64,000 bases of DNA from Latrodectus hesperus (taxonomy: Eukaryota > Arthropoda > Arachnida > Araneae > Theridiidae): positions 83,275,278 through 83,339,277 of the forward strand of contig CM075855.1 of the NCBI GenBank assembly GCA_037975125.1, written 5' to 3'. Shown in pieces: positions 11,346 to 24,759 of the stretch (position 1 is its first letter; every line of letters begins with the position of its first letter). The notes beneath the pieces are model-generated. The model worked only from the letters and a program-made list of their open reading frames with translations, did not search any database and was not told the origin of the DNA. The position numbers and the translations under genes are program-made.

Positions 11346-13479
11346 CTTAATTAATAAAAAGTTATCACTTAAACAAAACAAGTTATCGTCAACACAAAAT
11401 TAAAATACATTATGCGAGACAGTCAACATCATGGACAAGACTGGCGAGATACAAGAGAAGATGCTTAGGTGAGACTGCGATGATGAGCAGAAAATCAACC
11501 CATAGAGGTAAATCTCGTACTATGATTGATTGATGTCGCACTGGAAACAAATCACACGCTTACGAGAGGCCGTGGTATGTACTCTGAGCCAATTTATCTC
11601 TTTGTTTTACATGTAGGGACCATTCTCTCGCACAGATCAGTATGAAACAACCCTCCTTTCTGCAATGTGGCTGCCGAGTTGGTATTTTTTCATTTATATT
11701 TTTTATGAATATTTTGGAAAAAACTGCCAAACATGAAGTGGGAAGTGGCGAAGGAACACAGTATTTTTCTTTATAAAAAGATGGTTTATTGGGGCTTATG
11801 CATTTAAATTCCACAATCAGTTCCTTCAGTTTCTGTAAGAACTACTCCCAAATAACTATACCAGATGGCACTGAAGCTAGTGGTAGTAAGATTAATTCAT
11901 TCACATGCACATCAAATCAGTATCCTTAATTTCCACCATTCAAGGATTGGAATTTTCTTACCCTTCAAGTTATTTTCAGGAATATTTTAAAATTCCCAAC
12001 TAAAAATGAAGTGACACACTGGTAAATGGCTGAATGGTAGAAAAATCCTTTGATGACCAGAAGCAGGAAATAAAAGATGAGAATTAAGAATTGTTCAATA
12101 TGTGATCCTACAATACATCTCATGTGAGACTATTAATTTAACAACAGCTTCCCAAAGGCTTCCAAAATGAAGAGTTGATGGGATGTTCATTACAATTTAA
12201 TGCTTTCATAGGTCAAGTAAGTAATAGACTTTTAAGTAGTTCTTTGCATCAATGAAACGTTCCACAAATGCTGTCAATTTCAAATGACCTGTCTATTCAT
12301 TATAGTACTGCAATACATAAGAGTGGCATAGTGAAGGAAGCAAGGGGTTCATCATGCTTCAGATGCTTTTCAAAGAGGGGTGCTAAATAATAGCCAAGAG
12401 AGAAATTTTGAAACATTCTCAATTTTATTTTGATCAAAATACCATTTTATTCAAGAAAATAAACTTTAAATTTCCTAATTGTGTCATGCTGAGAAATAAA
12501 CAGCGAAACTATGAAAGAGAAAAGTGGCTGTTAGTGAAAGCCAAGATGGAGAATGGCCAGGGTATAACACTTCAGTAACTTGCCACATAACATAAACGAA
12601 AATCTTGCCAAAGAGTTAATGTTCTAGCCTTCAGTTCCACAGAAGCATTTATGTAAAAAAATAAATAATAATAATAAATGACTATGTAGCAACACCAAAC
12701 TAACCAGCAAGTTAAAACATATTTCCAATACTACCCATATACACATACCATCTATCTCAACCCTTCATTAGAAATATTATGTACAAATTTATTAATCAGA
12801 ATAGATATCATAAAATGCACAAATACTGAATGATAGTAAATATGAAATGTTTATTCCAAAAGACAACAAACACAGACATAGTATGAGGAAAAAGAAATAA
12901 AACTTGAAAAGAAAAATAAGCAATGCCATCTCTTAACAAGCAGAAATACTTTGTTATAACATAGAAATATATATATGTACACATTTGTCGGCACATGTAT
13001 GTGAATTTAAATAAATGTTATAATTATATTCACTTAAGTACTTCATTTTTTCCATTATGGAAAAACCTTCATTATTCTATTTTGGAATACTTGCTTATTC
13101 TCGATTCTTTTTAAAACTAATGTAAGTTTTTCAAAAAATAAATAAAATAAGAGGTTATAGTTTTTGTTCACTTTAATTTTCAGACATCACACAAATTTCT
13201 TCTTTTAATTCAACCCCATTGCTCCAGTTGCCTTTACAATTTAGTCAAGAATCATCTATTTTTCTCCTTAGATTCCATGCCATAGGTTTTAAACTAGAGC
13301 CAATGTCACATAAGTTTTTCGAGTTCAAACATTTTTTGTTGTACTTGTATTTTTAATATAACTTGATTAAAACAATATAATTTTTATGCAACTAGTTTCA
13401 ATATACACTTGAATAATAAAAATAAAGTACTTTATATAGTGCAATATCCAGAAATAAATATAAAATAAAGAGTACTTAC
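11346..13479. other. Non-coding DNA downstream of the Argonaute large exon
   Basis: This follows the splice donor of the large Argonaute exon and is best read as the start of its last intron. A minus-strand frame at 11560-11814 matches nothing known and may be Tigger 5' sequence. I searched for the expected last Argonaute exon (the RPSHY..LWDD and YYAHL blocks) and did not find it here. Confidence 0.5.
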
Positions 13480-15891
13480 CTTGCAAACCAAAATGGCTGC
13501 ATAGAAAAAAATCAAAGTTTAATGGATGAACTACAGTATTATCAACAGTGGTACCAGGAGGAACATTTTTCATCTTCCCTACACCATCTCTACTATCTTG
13601 GGGCATGAAACGAGTATGATGACGTTTTTGGACTACAATAAATGTAATTCCAGGCTCATAATCCTGTTGAAGAGTCTTACATGCTTCTCTTATACACTTT
13701 ACCTCATGTTCTCTCACTTTCTCAAATTGTCCCTCACTCACACCATCCCGATAAAAAATAATTTTTTCAGGCTTTTTGCCTCTTGTACTCTTATAAAATG
13801 CCTTAAGCAGATCAAGTATCATGTTTTTCAAGTCCAATATAATCTCGATAGCTTGTTTTTTCTCATCCACATTTGTTTGTGCCCTACAAGTCACTGCATA
13901 GCGTGATGGATGAGCATCTAAACTTCCAACTGCAGCTGCAAGCGATGGTTTGATATCCTGAGAAGGACCTGGATGAGTAACATCTGCACCAATAATTATT
14001 ACTGGTTTTCTAAGTATTTCTGGTGTCTCACCAGGTGTTAAAGAGTTATTGATTCCTCCCATTTTTGCATTTATTTTTTGGCACAAATTACTTACTAATG
14101 CAGCATTACATTTTTTTACAACATTATCATCTTTTATACATTGAGTTGTCAAACCAAGAACTGTCTCTGCAGCTTGTTTCACTTCTCCATAAATGACTTT
14201 ATTCGTAGAAGGTACAGCTATAACAGCTAAATCAGCATTATATTTTCTTTTCATTTCAGTTAGCACATTTTGGACACGAAAACGACGGCTATCAATGATA
14301 TCCATATACTCAGGCGATCTTATTCGGATACCAGATTCATTTGCAATATTTACCAGTAATTTAGCAAATCTCTCCAAATGTTGCATATTGAGAAAACGTG
14401 CATTGGAAAAACTTAAGAACACCCAACGTTCAATGTCAGCACCACGAAAAAATTTCTTATCTCGCATGTCCCAGGAACCATCTCTTGGTTCAATTTTAGT
14501 TTCATTACAGTATCGAACACTAGGAGCTTTGATAACTCTTCCTTCTAGCTGTAAAGGCTCTCTAAAGATTTTTATGCCAAATTCATGTAAATATCTATTA
14601 TTTCCATAATCCACTTGTTCCTTAATTGCTTTTATTTCATCAAATCTATGCTTTGGAGGTCTAGCAGTAAATTTTATCATTTCAGCATTTTGTTTTTCTT
14701 CCAATTTTTTTTTACAGTGCTGGCCTTCAACCATATCACATACTTCTATGGGAAGATAAATTTTTTTTGCTTCAGGATTTCCTTGTATACAAGGTAAATG
14801 GGGAAATCTCAAAATAATATTGTAATGATCCTTAAAATACTGAGCAACAGTTTTCTCCACCTGCCTACCATTCTCTTGTAAAGTAAACTTCAGTCTATTT
14901 GCACCTTCCTTAGTTAAATTCAAAATACGATACTTCCTTCTGTAAGGTAAATGTGTAACTTCTATTCTCATATTTTTTAATTCTTTACCTATTCTTTTAA
15001 TATTGATTTCACTAATAGGGCCGATTTGACTAAGACCAGCAACTGATGTATTCATGAAATCTGCAATGTATTTCAGAACTGGACCTTTCTGGTAAAAAGT
15101 GGTAGCGGTAATATCTAAATTCACCATTGGTTTCCACTGTCCTAATCTTAAACTTTGATGGAAACCAAACCATATTTCTCGTCCTCCACCTAAAGGATGA
15201 ATTTCATGATCAGCAGGAGGATAAAAGAATGATCGGCCAACAGGAAAATATTTTGTACATGGATAATGCCGCATTATAGTTTCGACAGCCATCACTGCTT
15301 CTTGATCAATAGTAGTAGTTCTACCACTAAATAAAGCATGCAAGGTATCTAAATTTATAGCACAACTTATACTATCTTTTTTCTTAACTGGTTGGATGGT
15401 AACTTCAAAATCATCAGTTCTGGCACCTCTAGGGTCATTGGGATCACTACTGTCATCTGGCATTTGAACATTACATTTTACGGGGCCGTCTATTTTCAAT
15501 GGCTTTCTAGTATATAAATTTTTTCTGCCATCATATGCTGCAAAAATATTTTTAAAAAGAGCATTAGTATCCAATAAAAGTCCAATGATTTCTCTATTAC
15601 GCTTGGTACTCATGCAACGATATTTTTTATCCCCTTTCAGAGGAGCTATTTGGGCAGTTTTTGTAGGAGGTGCACTTTTTTTGCTAACTATATCCACATC
15701 ATAATGATACACATCACCACTAGGTAACTCAATATTGTAGCAATTTGAAATCAATTTAATTGGCCGTCCAGGTGCCTTTCCTTTTCTTACTGGTTTACGT
15801 GGCATAGAAGGAGTTATCATTAATTTATATTGCATTCCTAAGTCTTCTGGATTAATATTTACTTCCTTAGTGATAGATTCAGGTGCTACTC
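13480..15891 (-). CDS. AGO2: Argonaute (AGO2-class), large exon 5: N, PAZ, MID and most of PIWI
   Basis: This exon supplies residues 67-870 of the predicted small-RNA-guided slicer of the siRNA pathway. It opens after acceptor TTTTACAG and ends at donor G|GTAAGT, both phase 1. The order is: N domain at about 90-245; PAZ at about 334-477; MID with the 5'-phosphate pocket residues of YGEVK, TQC and QKINAKMGG (Tyr634, Lys638, Gln650, Lys672); and PIWI from about 695. Three of four catalytic residues are visible: Asp703 in GADVTHPG, Glu749 in AIEIILDL and Asp782 in FYRDGVSEG. The fourth (His) belongs to the missing last exon. Sequence divergence from the AGO1 type and the Q/R-rich tail favour AGO2. 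The frame beyond 13480 is intron. Confidence 0.95.
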
Positions 15892-18800
15892 CTGTAAAAA
15901 AAATTAATGATTTAAATAAATACACACACATAAAAGATTATACTTATTATTTTGGGGGTTTTGTGTGCAATAAGTATTGCCAGTATATTGAATGGGTTCT
16001 AATTTCATAAAGTATGTGCTTTGGAATAAGAATGATTAAGTAATAAACTAAAGTAAAATTCTGATAGAAAAGTATTGTACATTTGTCTGTAAAGTTACAG
16101 GAATAGATGCTTGGTAGATGGATTAGTGAATGTTAGCTAAAAAAAGAGTTTAAGATGGAAAAGTTCTTTAGGGATCTTAGCTTAGAAATGATATCAGTAT
16201 CAATTGCCTGCATACAGTTGAGATAGGGTCATTCTCTGTGCAAAGGTACCTACTGCACTATCATAGAGTAAAAGATGACTAGTTTTTGGAGCAGCATACA
16301 TCAAAAGAACCACAAAATGAAAGCAACAAGAGACACTGTAAGCAGTAAAAGCAGCCACCATCTCACTTAAGGAGACTCAGCAATTTCTCAGATATCTTAA
16401 ATAAGTGAATGAAGCACTGGTAATAGCGCAAAGCAGAAAGAGAATACAATGAAAATTCTTGAACATAAATAAAGGATTTTAAAAAAATTATTCTAAGAAC
16501 TTTTGGAATAAACCCTGTGACAGTATATGTAAATTTTATTAAAACAAGATTTCTTAAACATTTGCTTCTATAAAAAGGGAGAAAAAAACATAATAATAAG
16601 TGATTACATTTATAGTTTTTTGAAATAATTAGCCTTAATAAGCATTTTACAATACAAACACATATTTGCTTGCATTTAAATTTTTGAAACCACAATTTTC
16701 CTAATTCTTAATGCTAATCCGTTAAAGATAGATTTAACTTTTACTCAGGCATGGAATTATTTTATTGAGAATTCTTCTAGTGAGTAGTAATTACTGGGGC
16801 ACAAACAAGAGGTAACACAATGCTTCTGATAGCAGCAAGATGGCTGGTTCCCTCTCTAACTTTAAAGCTCATTTTCATGACAATGTGATCAAGATGTATA
16901 GAATTGTGAAAATCCTTTTATCATATCTTTGCAAATATATATATACAGTATTAAATAAGCTTTCGTCCACGTCAGCATAATTATTTCATTAAATTACTGT
17001 TCCCTACATGTATATAACATCGCATACTCATTTTAAAGAACATTACTTACTGGTACTTAATATGGTCTCCTGCACACAGTAATTTTAATTCCTATTTTAA
17101 AAAAGTAAAATCATTTTTATAAATTCACTTTTATGCATTTTCTTTATATTTTTTATTACCTGATGTTTTACTCATTTGTTTATTTTATGATTGAGTAACT
17201 TTAATTGAATATTATTGAATTGTGGATAACAAATTTTGATTTTAAGAGTTATTTTATTGTTTCCAATGAGTTTGTAAAAACGAGTGCCTACTGTGAACTT
17301 ATATCATGATTGCGAACTAGTCAGCCAAATCAAGGCACTGAAAAAAATTCTTCACTTCCAGATAGTCAGATGGTACTATAAATAAGATTTTACACAGCAT
17401 AATAAAATTTTATAATTAAAAAAAAAACATACATTGTATGATCAATCCATAACAGAGTGCAATAAAAATATTTTTTTGTAATAGAAGTCCTGCTTACACT
17501 ACAACAACCTTGCTTATTATTATGGGACTGACAAAACTAATATTTAAATTCTTCGTGATCCATTTTGTTGGAAATGTCAAAAGAAAGTAAATTTTCATGA
17601 ATTAGTCATTTTTTTTATAGCAGTCAACTCAAAACTTGAAGTGTTTTCAGGGGAGTTTAACAAATTCTGATCTCTATAACTCATTAACAAAACAATTAGA
17701 CATAATTTGAATTTTAATAAAATGAAAGTGTTTACAATCTTTAGTAATTTTTAATTTATGAAAATTATGGATAAGCATTGTAATTCTAACATTATTTAGA
17801 AATAAGTGTATAAAAAAGTTCATATAAAGAAAAAATAAGGCTAAAAACAGTAAAAATGAACAGTTTTTAATTTTTTAATTTATTCTATACATATGCCTGG
17901 TTTCTATCCAATACAAAGGATTCAATTAATTTTTTAATTAATTGTATCCATTAGAAAATATCCAATTACATTTTTTAGAAGGAAGTAATTTACAAAATTT
18001 CAATTAGAGTTCATACAGATTCTTAAAAACCTAAGTGAAATAATTTGTCAAGAGTCATACACATGACGTATTTTAGAGTCATCTGTTTAATTATTTAATA
18101 CTTATGATATATTACTAATTTTTGCTGTTAATGGTCCATGAAGACATGTTTGATTCTGTTATTAGTATTAATTTATCAGTTCTTTCAGTTTCTTCACAAT
18201 TAACTGTATTAAATTTTTAAGTTCACATATCTTTCTAATATTTACTTTTAAATATAAGTACATTAATTTTATTTAAACTTTTCACTGTATGTTGTTTTCT
18301 CCACCCCCTTTTTTAATCTAAGTAAAATATTATTGCCTGGATTGATTTAGTTAATGCTACAGATGTCCTACAAGCACTTCTTGCACACTGAGATTGATTG
18401 GACTGAGATTCTGCGTAAAGTGAGCTCCAATTGGAAATCAAGATGCTAATTGATCCACGAATAGTTAAATTGAAGGCCAGAATACTAGTTAAAATTAACC
18501 TTAATTTACTTCTTCAATAAAATTGAATAGATTGCTTAAAAATTACTTCTTTATAAGTAAAATCCATTAAAGATTAGAAATTTAAAGTTTTTAAAATCCA
18601 TTTCACTTTTATTTGCAAAATGATAATTTTAATTATAAAACAAATAACATGATAGATTTTGCATTATTATTTAAATTTCCATTTTAAATTAAACATCCTA
18701 ATTACAAGCATGCATATATTCACATTTCTTTAGTTAAAATTTAATTTTAAAACAGAGTTCAAATTCTACAAATTCTTCTTGGGTGTCATGTACAAATCAA

Positions 18801-21446
18801 TTTAATTATTGTTTAGGGCATTTGGCTCAAAACAATTTGAAACTAATTTTGGAATCATGGTTTCAGTTAAAAGCAACAATTAATGTTTTATGCACAAAAT
18901 GTTCATTAAATGAAAAATAAAGAGGAATTATAAAAGCTTTAAAAAGTTACATGAAATGACATAACAAATGTTGATGAGCTGGAGAGCCAAGCAAAATAAA
19001 ACTTTATTCACTTAAAATTCAGGAAATTTTGGAAACAATATCAATGAAGATATGAAAATTAATTATTTAGAAAAGGTAATTTTCTTGATTTTGAAAACTT
19101 TTACAAATGGAAAAACTTCTAATTAAAAAATACTTTATTACCAGTAAAAATCATGAATGGATGTTCGCTTATCACCTAGGATACCCAAACATTCTATGAT
19201 GAACTTTGTATTATTTGCTGCTGTTTAAAGAATGTGATTTCAAGGAAGTAAGCAAATTCGTCTACAAATCGATTTCTCAAAAAAAAAAAAAAAAAAAAAA
19301 AAGTTGCTGTCTTAATACTATGTTGTAATTAATTGTTTGTTACATAGATGAAACATTATCTGACGTAATGAATATATTAAACCCATGGAAATTATAATAA
19401 AGTGATTTAACAATGATCTCAATTTGAAGGAAAAAAAATAACCAATTAAAATCGCCCATCTGATTGCACCACATGATGATTTTATTGGTAATTACTTCAT
19501 TTTACATACATAAATATTACATCTGCTCCTAACTGAAATATATTCTCAAAATGTTATTTGTGGCTGAAATGGATTTTTATTTTAATCAACAGTTAAAGAT
19601 ATAATTTAACATTGATTGTGCAGTCACCTAGTGATAACACTTAGAGTTAATACTCAATCAAATTTTTAGACCATCTTTTCATTAAAAATTTTTAAATATC
19701 AAAAAACTCAAAAAAATTATAACATTTTCGAACAAGAAATATATTAAGATAAGTCAAAATAATAGAAGTAACTCATGATTCTAAATGAATCAAGTCAATA
19801 TTTCTGGAGTTTTAAATGCAGAGAAAAGAAATTTGAAATTTCAAATGTGTTAAGGAATTTCCAGGAAGTTGTACAAACTCTGCTGACATTATCTGCAAAT
19901 TTTTCCAAAGATGTGAAAGTATATTTTATTCATTGATTTTATATTTAAACATTAATATTTAGTGAATTTTAATATAAAAATAAAGAAACAAATAGAAAAA
20001 GAATCATTTAAAATCGACCCTCTGATAGCACTAAATGACAGCAGTCTTATTGGTGATAAACACTTCTTTACTTCATACACATAAATCTGGATACATCTCA
20101 TCCTGGCAGAACAAGATTATAATGATATTATTAAGCTGAATTAGATCTTATTTTAGTTATCAGTTACGTATACGATCTAATATCGACTGTGCTTATTAGT
20201 GTTAATTTAGTGATAACATTAACAGATAATATTCAATTCGGTTTTAGAACAATTTCTTAGAAAATTTTAAAATATTAAAACAAAAAATAAACGCACCAAG
20301 CTAAATAAAAATTCAAAGAGTAATTCCAATTTTAAGGAGTCCAGTCAAAACTCCAGGAGTTTCAAGGGCCCTTAAAATTTTTTTTTCAATTTCCAGAAGT
20401 TATACAAATTTTGATAATTGCTAATCAATAATGTTTAAGAACCTAGAAATTTTTTTTCCTGACAAATTAACTTTACCATGAATTTGTATGATTTAACTGC
20501 AAGACCTAAACTTTCAGTGCAAACCTGTTCATCACAGAGAAAATGGTCAAGTGGGTAACTTGTGCATCTCTTGTTTCTAAAACTAAGTCTGTTACATTAT
20601 GTTGCTAAGACTAGAGCTCTAGTGGCTCAGTAACTTTACTCCACTTCCCGTTAGGACCAGCAAAATAAAGCATCATTTACTGTGGACAGTGGTTGGGAGG
20701 GTGATCATGACATATTCTCTGTCACTAAGTTGCTGGAGCTCCGTGGGTTGGGAACATGTCCACGTTAATATGTGACGTCCAAAGTTCTTCCGCTGGTGTA
20801 ACGTGGATGTGGAGAGGGGACACCAGCTCAGGTGTACCTAGGTTCTGACCATGGCTCAAAATTATGAGGCATGTGGTGATGGATGAGTATTCTATATCGG
20901 TTAACCTTTAGATACAGTTCAGGGCACTCCTGCATCACTATCTATGTATGTTAATAAGACTTGTTTTTATTTAGTGGGGAAATCAAACAAATTTCTTTTT
21001 AAGTTTATCAAAAATTAATAAATCAAATAAAAGGTATTTACTATTTACTAAAATCAATGCAAAATTCCAGAATTTCTAGGTCTAAGCAGTTTTTGAAGTA
21101 ATTTAAGGAAAAAAACAATTTCCACGAAGTTCTTTAAAAATTTCTAGGATATGTATGAACCTTGAATAAATTATTGCAATGGCTCATATTACACAATAGA
21201 TAATAATGAAAAAAACATAAAGGAATAATTTTAAGAGTTAACTTTCAATATCAGTAACTAAAATCACTCAACAATGAAAATATTGAGATAATATTAAGAA
21301 CTATTTAATATTAAAATAAAAATAAATATTAAAATAATTCAATCAAGTAGTATTACACTAGTATTATTTAATTTATTTTTGAGAAAAACTAGTCACTTTG
21401 TTGAACACTAAAATAAAAGAATATCTATATTTTAATCATTACTTAC
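15892..21446 (-). other. Argonaute intron 4
   Basis: AT-rich intron between exon 4 (donor CAAA|GTAAGT) and exon 5. It holds a diverged direct duplication (19445-19900 and 20005-20410), a GC-rich dispersed repeat at about 20788-20870, an A23 tract at 19280-19302, and scattered motifs around TTTCCAGAAGTT. No further exon was recognised. Confidence 0.6.
20788..20870 (+). repeat. GC-rich dispersed repeat, copy 1
   Basis: It reads CTTCCGCTGGTGTAACGTGG, then GATGTGGAGAGG, CCAGCTCAGGTGT and CTGACCATGG. The reverse complement of 37855-37936 carries the same blocks in the same order over about 80 bp. Family unknown. Confidence 0.65.
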
Positions 21447-21491
21447 TTTGAGGCTCTTGGGGTTCACGCCTTGGCGGCAATTGCTCTTGTC
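21447..21491 (-). CDS. AGO2: Argonaute exon 4 (45 nt)
   Basis: It is bounded by acceptor TTTTAG and donor GTAAGT on the minus strand and encodes QEQLPPRREPQEPQ after a split Arg codon. Phase 1 on both sides lets it join exons 3 and 5 without a shift, and 45 nt is a multiple of 3, so it could be skipped without harm to the frame. It forms part of the glutamine/proline-rich N-terminal tail. Such tails are typical of arthropod AGO2 and precede the N domain. Confidence 0.85.
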
Positions 21492-21707
21492 CTAAAATAT
21501 TACCATAAATTGAGATAAAAAGTGAAATAATAACTATTTTGTATAAATTGCATTGTATTTAATATGTACTCTTAATAGCATGAATGAAACACACACAATT
21601 TCAAAGTTTAAAATGTTACATATTATTATAAATATAATATTATAAATGTAGTGACATTTAAAATTCATATTTTATAATACAATTAAATTTTATTAGTAAC
21701 TTTATAT

Positions 21708-22506
21708 ATTTAATGCAGGGATGCACAACCTATGGCCCGCGGGTGAAAATTGGCCCGCGTCGCCTTTAAAGTTGGCCCGCGAATGTTAGTAAAATAAGAC
21801 TAATTTAAAAAGAAATGAGACACTTTCAAATAAACAAAAGAAAAAATCTGATAGGAAAACGATTCTACATCAGAATAAATATTTTACATCTGTTCATTAA
21901 GTTCATTTTTTTATAATGCGGATTTTCAGTTTGTTCCCTTCATGTTTACCCGAGAGTATGAATGTTCGTATAGGAGTTCAAAATGCAGCTGCATGTGCAA
22001 CTTCCTTTGGCAGTACTTACATTTGTGAACTTTTTCTTTAATGAATTTAAACAAATCAAAAATAAGAATTAGAATAGCAGATGAGAACCTTTCTTCTGTT
22101 TTACGTACTGCCACAACGAATCTTAAGCCCAACATAATATCAATAACTTCTAATATTCAGTCACAGCTATCACATTAAATTTTACTAATTTTTTTCAAAA
22201 TTTAAATTATGTTTTTTGTATAATTACCAAAAAGTTTTCTCCTGTTATTCAATTTCAAGTTGTTTTCTAGAAATAAAGTATTTTAAGCATATCTATAATG
22301 TTTGTGTTTTATTCCCTCATTGTATAATGTTTGCATGAGTAAAATAAGTAAATTAATAATTGTAATTCACATGCGTATTGCCACAAAAAAGTGTTTTTAC
22401 GTTTATAACATGTTTTAACATTTACGTGCTGCTTTGGCCCTCGACTTGATCTTTTTTCATATTTTGGCCCCTCATTCTGAAAAGGTTGTGCACCCCTGAT
22501 TTAATG
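21708..22506 (+). mobile_element. hAT element A with 8-bp target duplication (element 21716-22498)
   Basis: The element runs from CAGGGATGCACAACC to GGTTGTGCACCCCTG, an inverted pair of hAT type. It is flanked by the perfect 8-bp duplication ATTTAATG (21708-21715 and 22499-22506). It sits inside Argonaute intron 3. At 783 bp it is a deletion derivative that keeps only the transposase C-terminus. Confidence 0.9.
21930..22170 (+). pseudogene. hAT transposase C-terminal dimerisation domain remnant
   Basis: Plus-strand reading gives AACATSFGSTYICE and, after a one-base frame change, MNLNKSKIRIRIADENLSSV and LRTATTNLKPNI. This is the conserved hAT dimerisation block (FGSTY.CEQ.FS..K..KS..R..L.D..L...LR). 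The catalytic part is deleted. Confidence 0.8.
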
Positions 22507-22666
22507 AAACAAAATAATTACAATTAATTTGAGAAGGAAATAAGTAATTCAATATAGGAACTATTTTCATCTGCTTAACTTCAAATTATAGACATCTTCT
22601 TAAAACTATAATAAAAGTTAATTAATTAACGCTAATAAAAGTTAATTTGAAATAATCAATACATAC

Positions 22667-22699
22667 TTTGAGGTTGTTGCTCAGGTTCATATCTTGGTC
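22667..22699 (-). CDS. AGO2: Argonaute exon 3 (33 nt micro-exon)
   Basis: A 33-nt exon lies between acceptor ATTTTAG and donor GTATGT on the minus strand. It encodes PRYEPEQQPQ after a split Gly codon. Phase 1 at both ends matches exons 2 and 4. At 11 codons it is a very small exon that standard gene finders would easily miss. It extends the glutamine/proline-rich tail. It could be used optionally, since skipping keeps the frame. Confidence 0.8.
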
Positions 22700-24759
22700 C
22701 TAAAATTGTTTACATAAAATTAATAAATTAACAATAAAATATTAATAACATTTACAGAAACAGTAAATCTTAATATATTCACTGCTTAGAAAGTACAAAT
22801 CTTTTAAACTATAATATTTACGTAATGTTTTTACCTTCAGAATGTTTTAAAAAAATTTTATTTCCCTAACATTAGCGCTTAAGCTATTACTCATAAGCCC
22901 TTCAATACTTCTTAACAATGTCTTTATACTGAGATAATATGGTAAAATTACTTAAATGTTCAGAAATCTAAAACATAATATCATATTTACAGTATTTGTA
23001 TTACATTGCAAAATATACTGATTGAGAAAAAAATCATTTTCCTTTTGCTACATTTCAAATAGTTTCTAAAATTTGGAAAGATTTTAGACTTACACACATA
23101 ATTCTTCTTCATGGCAGTTTTTTGATTAGGAAAATTTTTTTAAATCAACAATTTTATTAATAATAATCAACTTTTGCCAGATAGTTAAATAATTTTTTTA
23201 TGGCGGACAATAAAATAATACTTGTTCAAACAAAAACAAAATTTTACTAAATATAAAAAACTATAGATAGGAAGAAAAAGACCATAAAAAATATTGGATT
23301 TTATAATTCATAAATTAAAACTTTTAATTTCATCTATAATCTATAATCTTTCTTAAGTCAAGCAGATTTTCTGTAATTAAAAGTATAAAATAAATATATT
23401 TTAAATTTTAATGCTCCAAATTAAAAACAAATTTTATCTATAATTTACTAGGATTACTTAACTTTTTTAAACACATAATAAATAAAAAATATAAAATTAA
23501 ACATTTTAATTCAAATTTCAATAATTCAACTAGAAAATTAAAGAGAATGAACTTTCATATAAAAACTTAGTTAACAAAAATGTAATATATTTTGTTGAAA
23601 ATATTGTGATTATTTCAGAAATAAAAAGTGAAACACTTATAAAAATCATTCATAAATTGTTAAATAATAAATAGAAAAATTTATTTTTTTAAGACTGAGT
23701 CAGATACATTATGCCAGAGACAAATGGTTTTAAATTACAAATTTTTGTGAAACTATCTAATAAATAACTGTACTTCTATTATAAAAGAATATTGTGATGA
23801 TTTTTTATTACTTAATAAAGTCGAAATTCATAAAAGATCTTATATATAAGAACCTTCATCTTTTCATCAATCTAAAAAAAGTTACCAAAATTATGAAAAT
23901 CCTAAGTAATGTAACATAAAAAAGGCGTTTTTACACGTGCATTATAATAGAATCTTACTATATATTTTTTAGTAAGCCATAATAGCAAGAGGTAACTTTA
24001 TGTAACACAAGTCTGATTTTAAAGAAAATAGTAAAATATCATTGCAGCCTTTCAAAGACAAATTATAAATATTCACTAACTGGAAAAATAGTGGTTTTGA
24101 GAGATTCTAGAAGTACAATGCTTTAAGTCATTGCAAAATGGTAAAACAAGCTCAACAGAGATTTATTAAAATAACAAAAGAAGCCAAATAGAGCTATCAA
24201 CATGTATCAAAATAAATTGGGAGGGGGGGGGGAAATTGGAACCATAGTGACACAACACACAAGCAAATTTAGATCTTCCAGTTTTAACAATTTCAGGTAG
24301 AAAACATCTTTATAACAGGACATATATAGTAGAATAACAATAAAAAAAGACACTTGTAATAGATGTTAATGCTAAATATTGTGAAAGTGGTGTCGCTACC
24401 ATGCAATTTAGTTGTGGAAGACAGCTATATAACATGATGAATCATCCACATTTGACCTAACAACAATGTAACGCAATTGTGGAAGGTAGCAATACATACA
24501 ACTGTCTGGTTCCAATTGTCAAGAACAGAGGTAGCTCTTTCATGGTACAGACAGAGGTGTAATGATTTTCATCTAACACAATCATGATGTTGCAAGGATA
24601 AACCACTAGAGAAGTACAGATATTTTAGAACTGCCTATGTACCATAGAAGAGTGAGTGGGGTTCAGAATCACCACACGCTTCAAAAATCAGCAAGTCCAC
24701 AGTGAAATTATTTATCTATAACTAACCAGTCTTTCAGTATCTTCCTGTATGACACTCAC

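Noticed and set aside
13367..13479. Read-through of the Argonaute frame past its large exon (GKYSLF... to a stop)
   Set aside because: It follows a strong GTAAGT donor, is hydrophobic and low-complexity, and lacks the conserved PIWI end.
13526..14797. Plus-strand frames opposite the Argonaute exon
   Set aside because: They are antisense shadows of a conserved coding exon.
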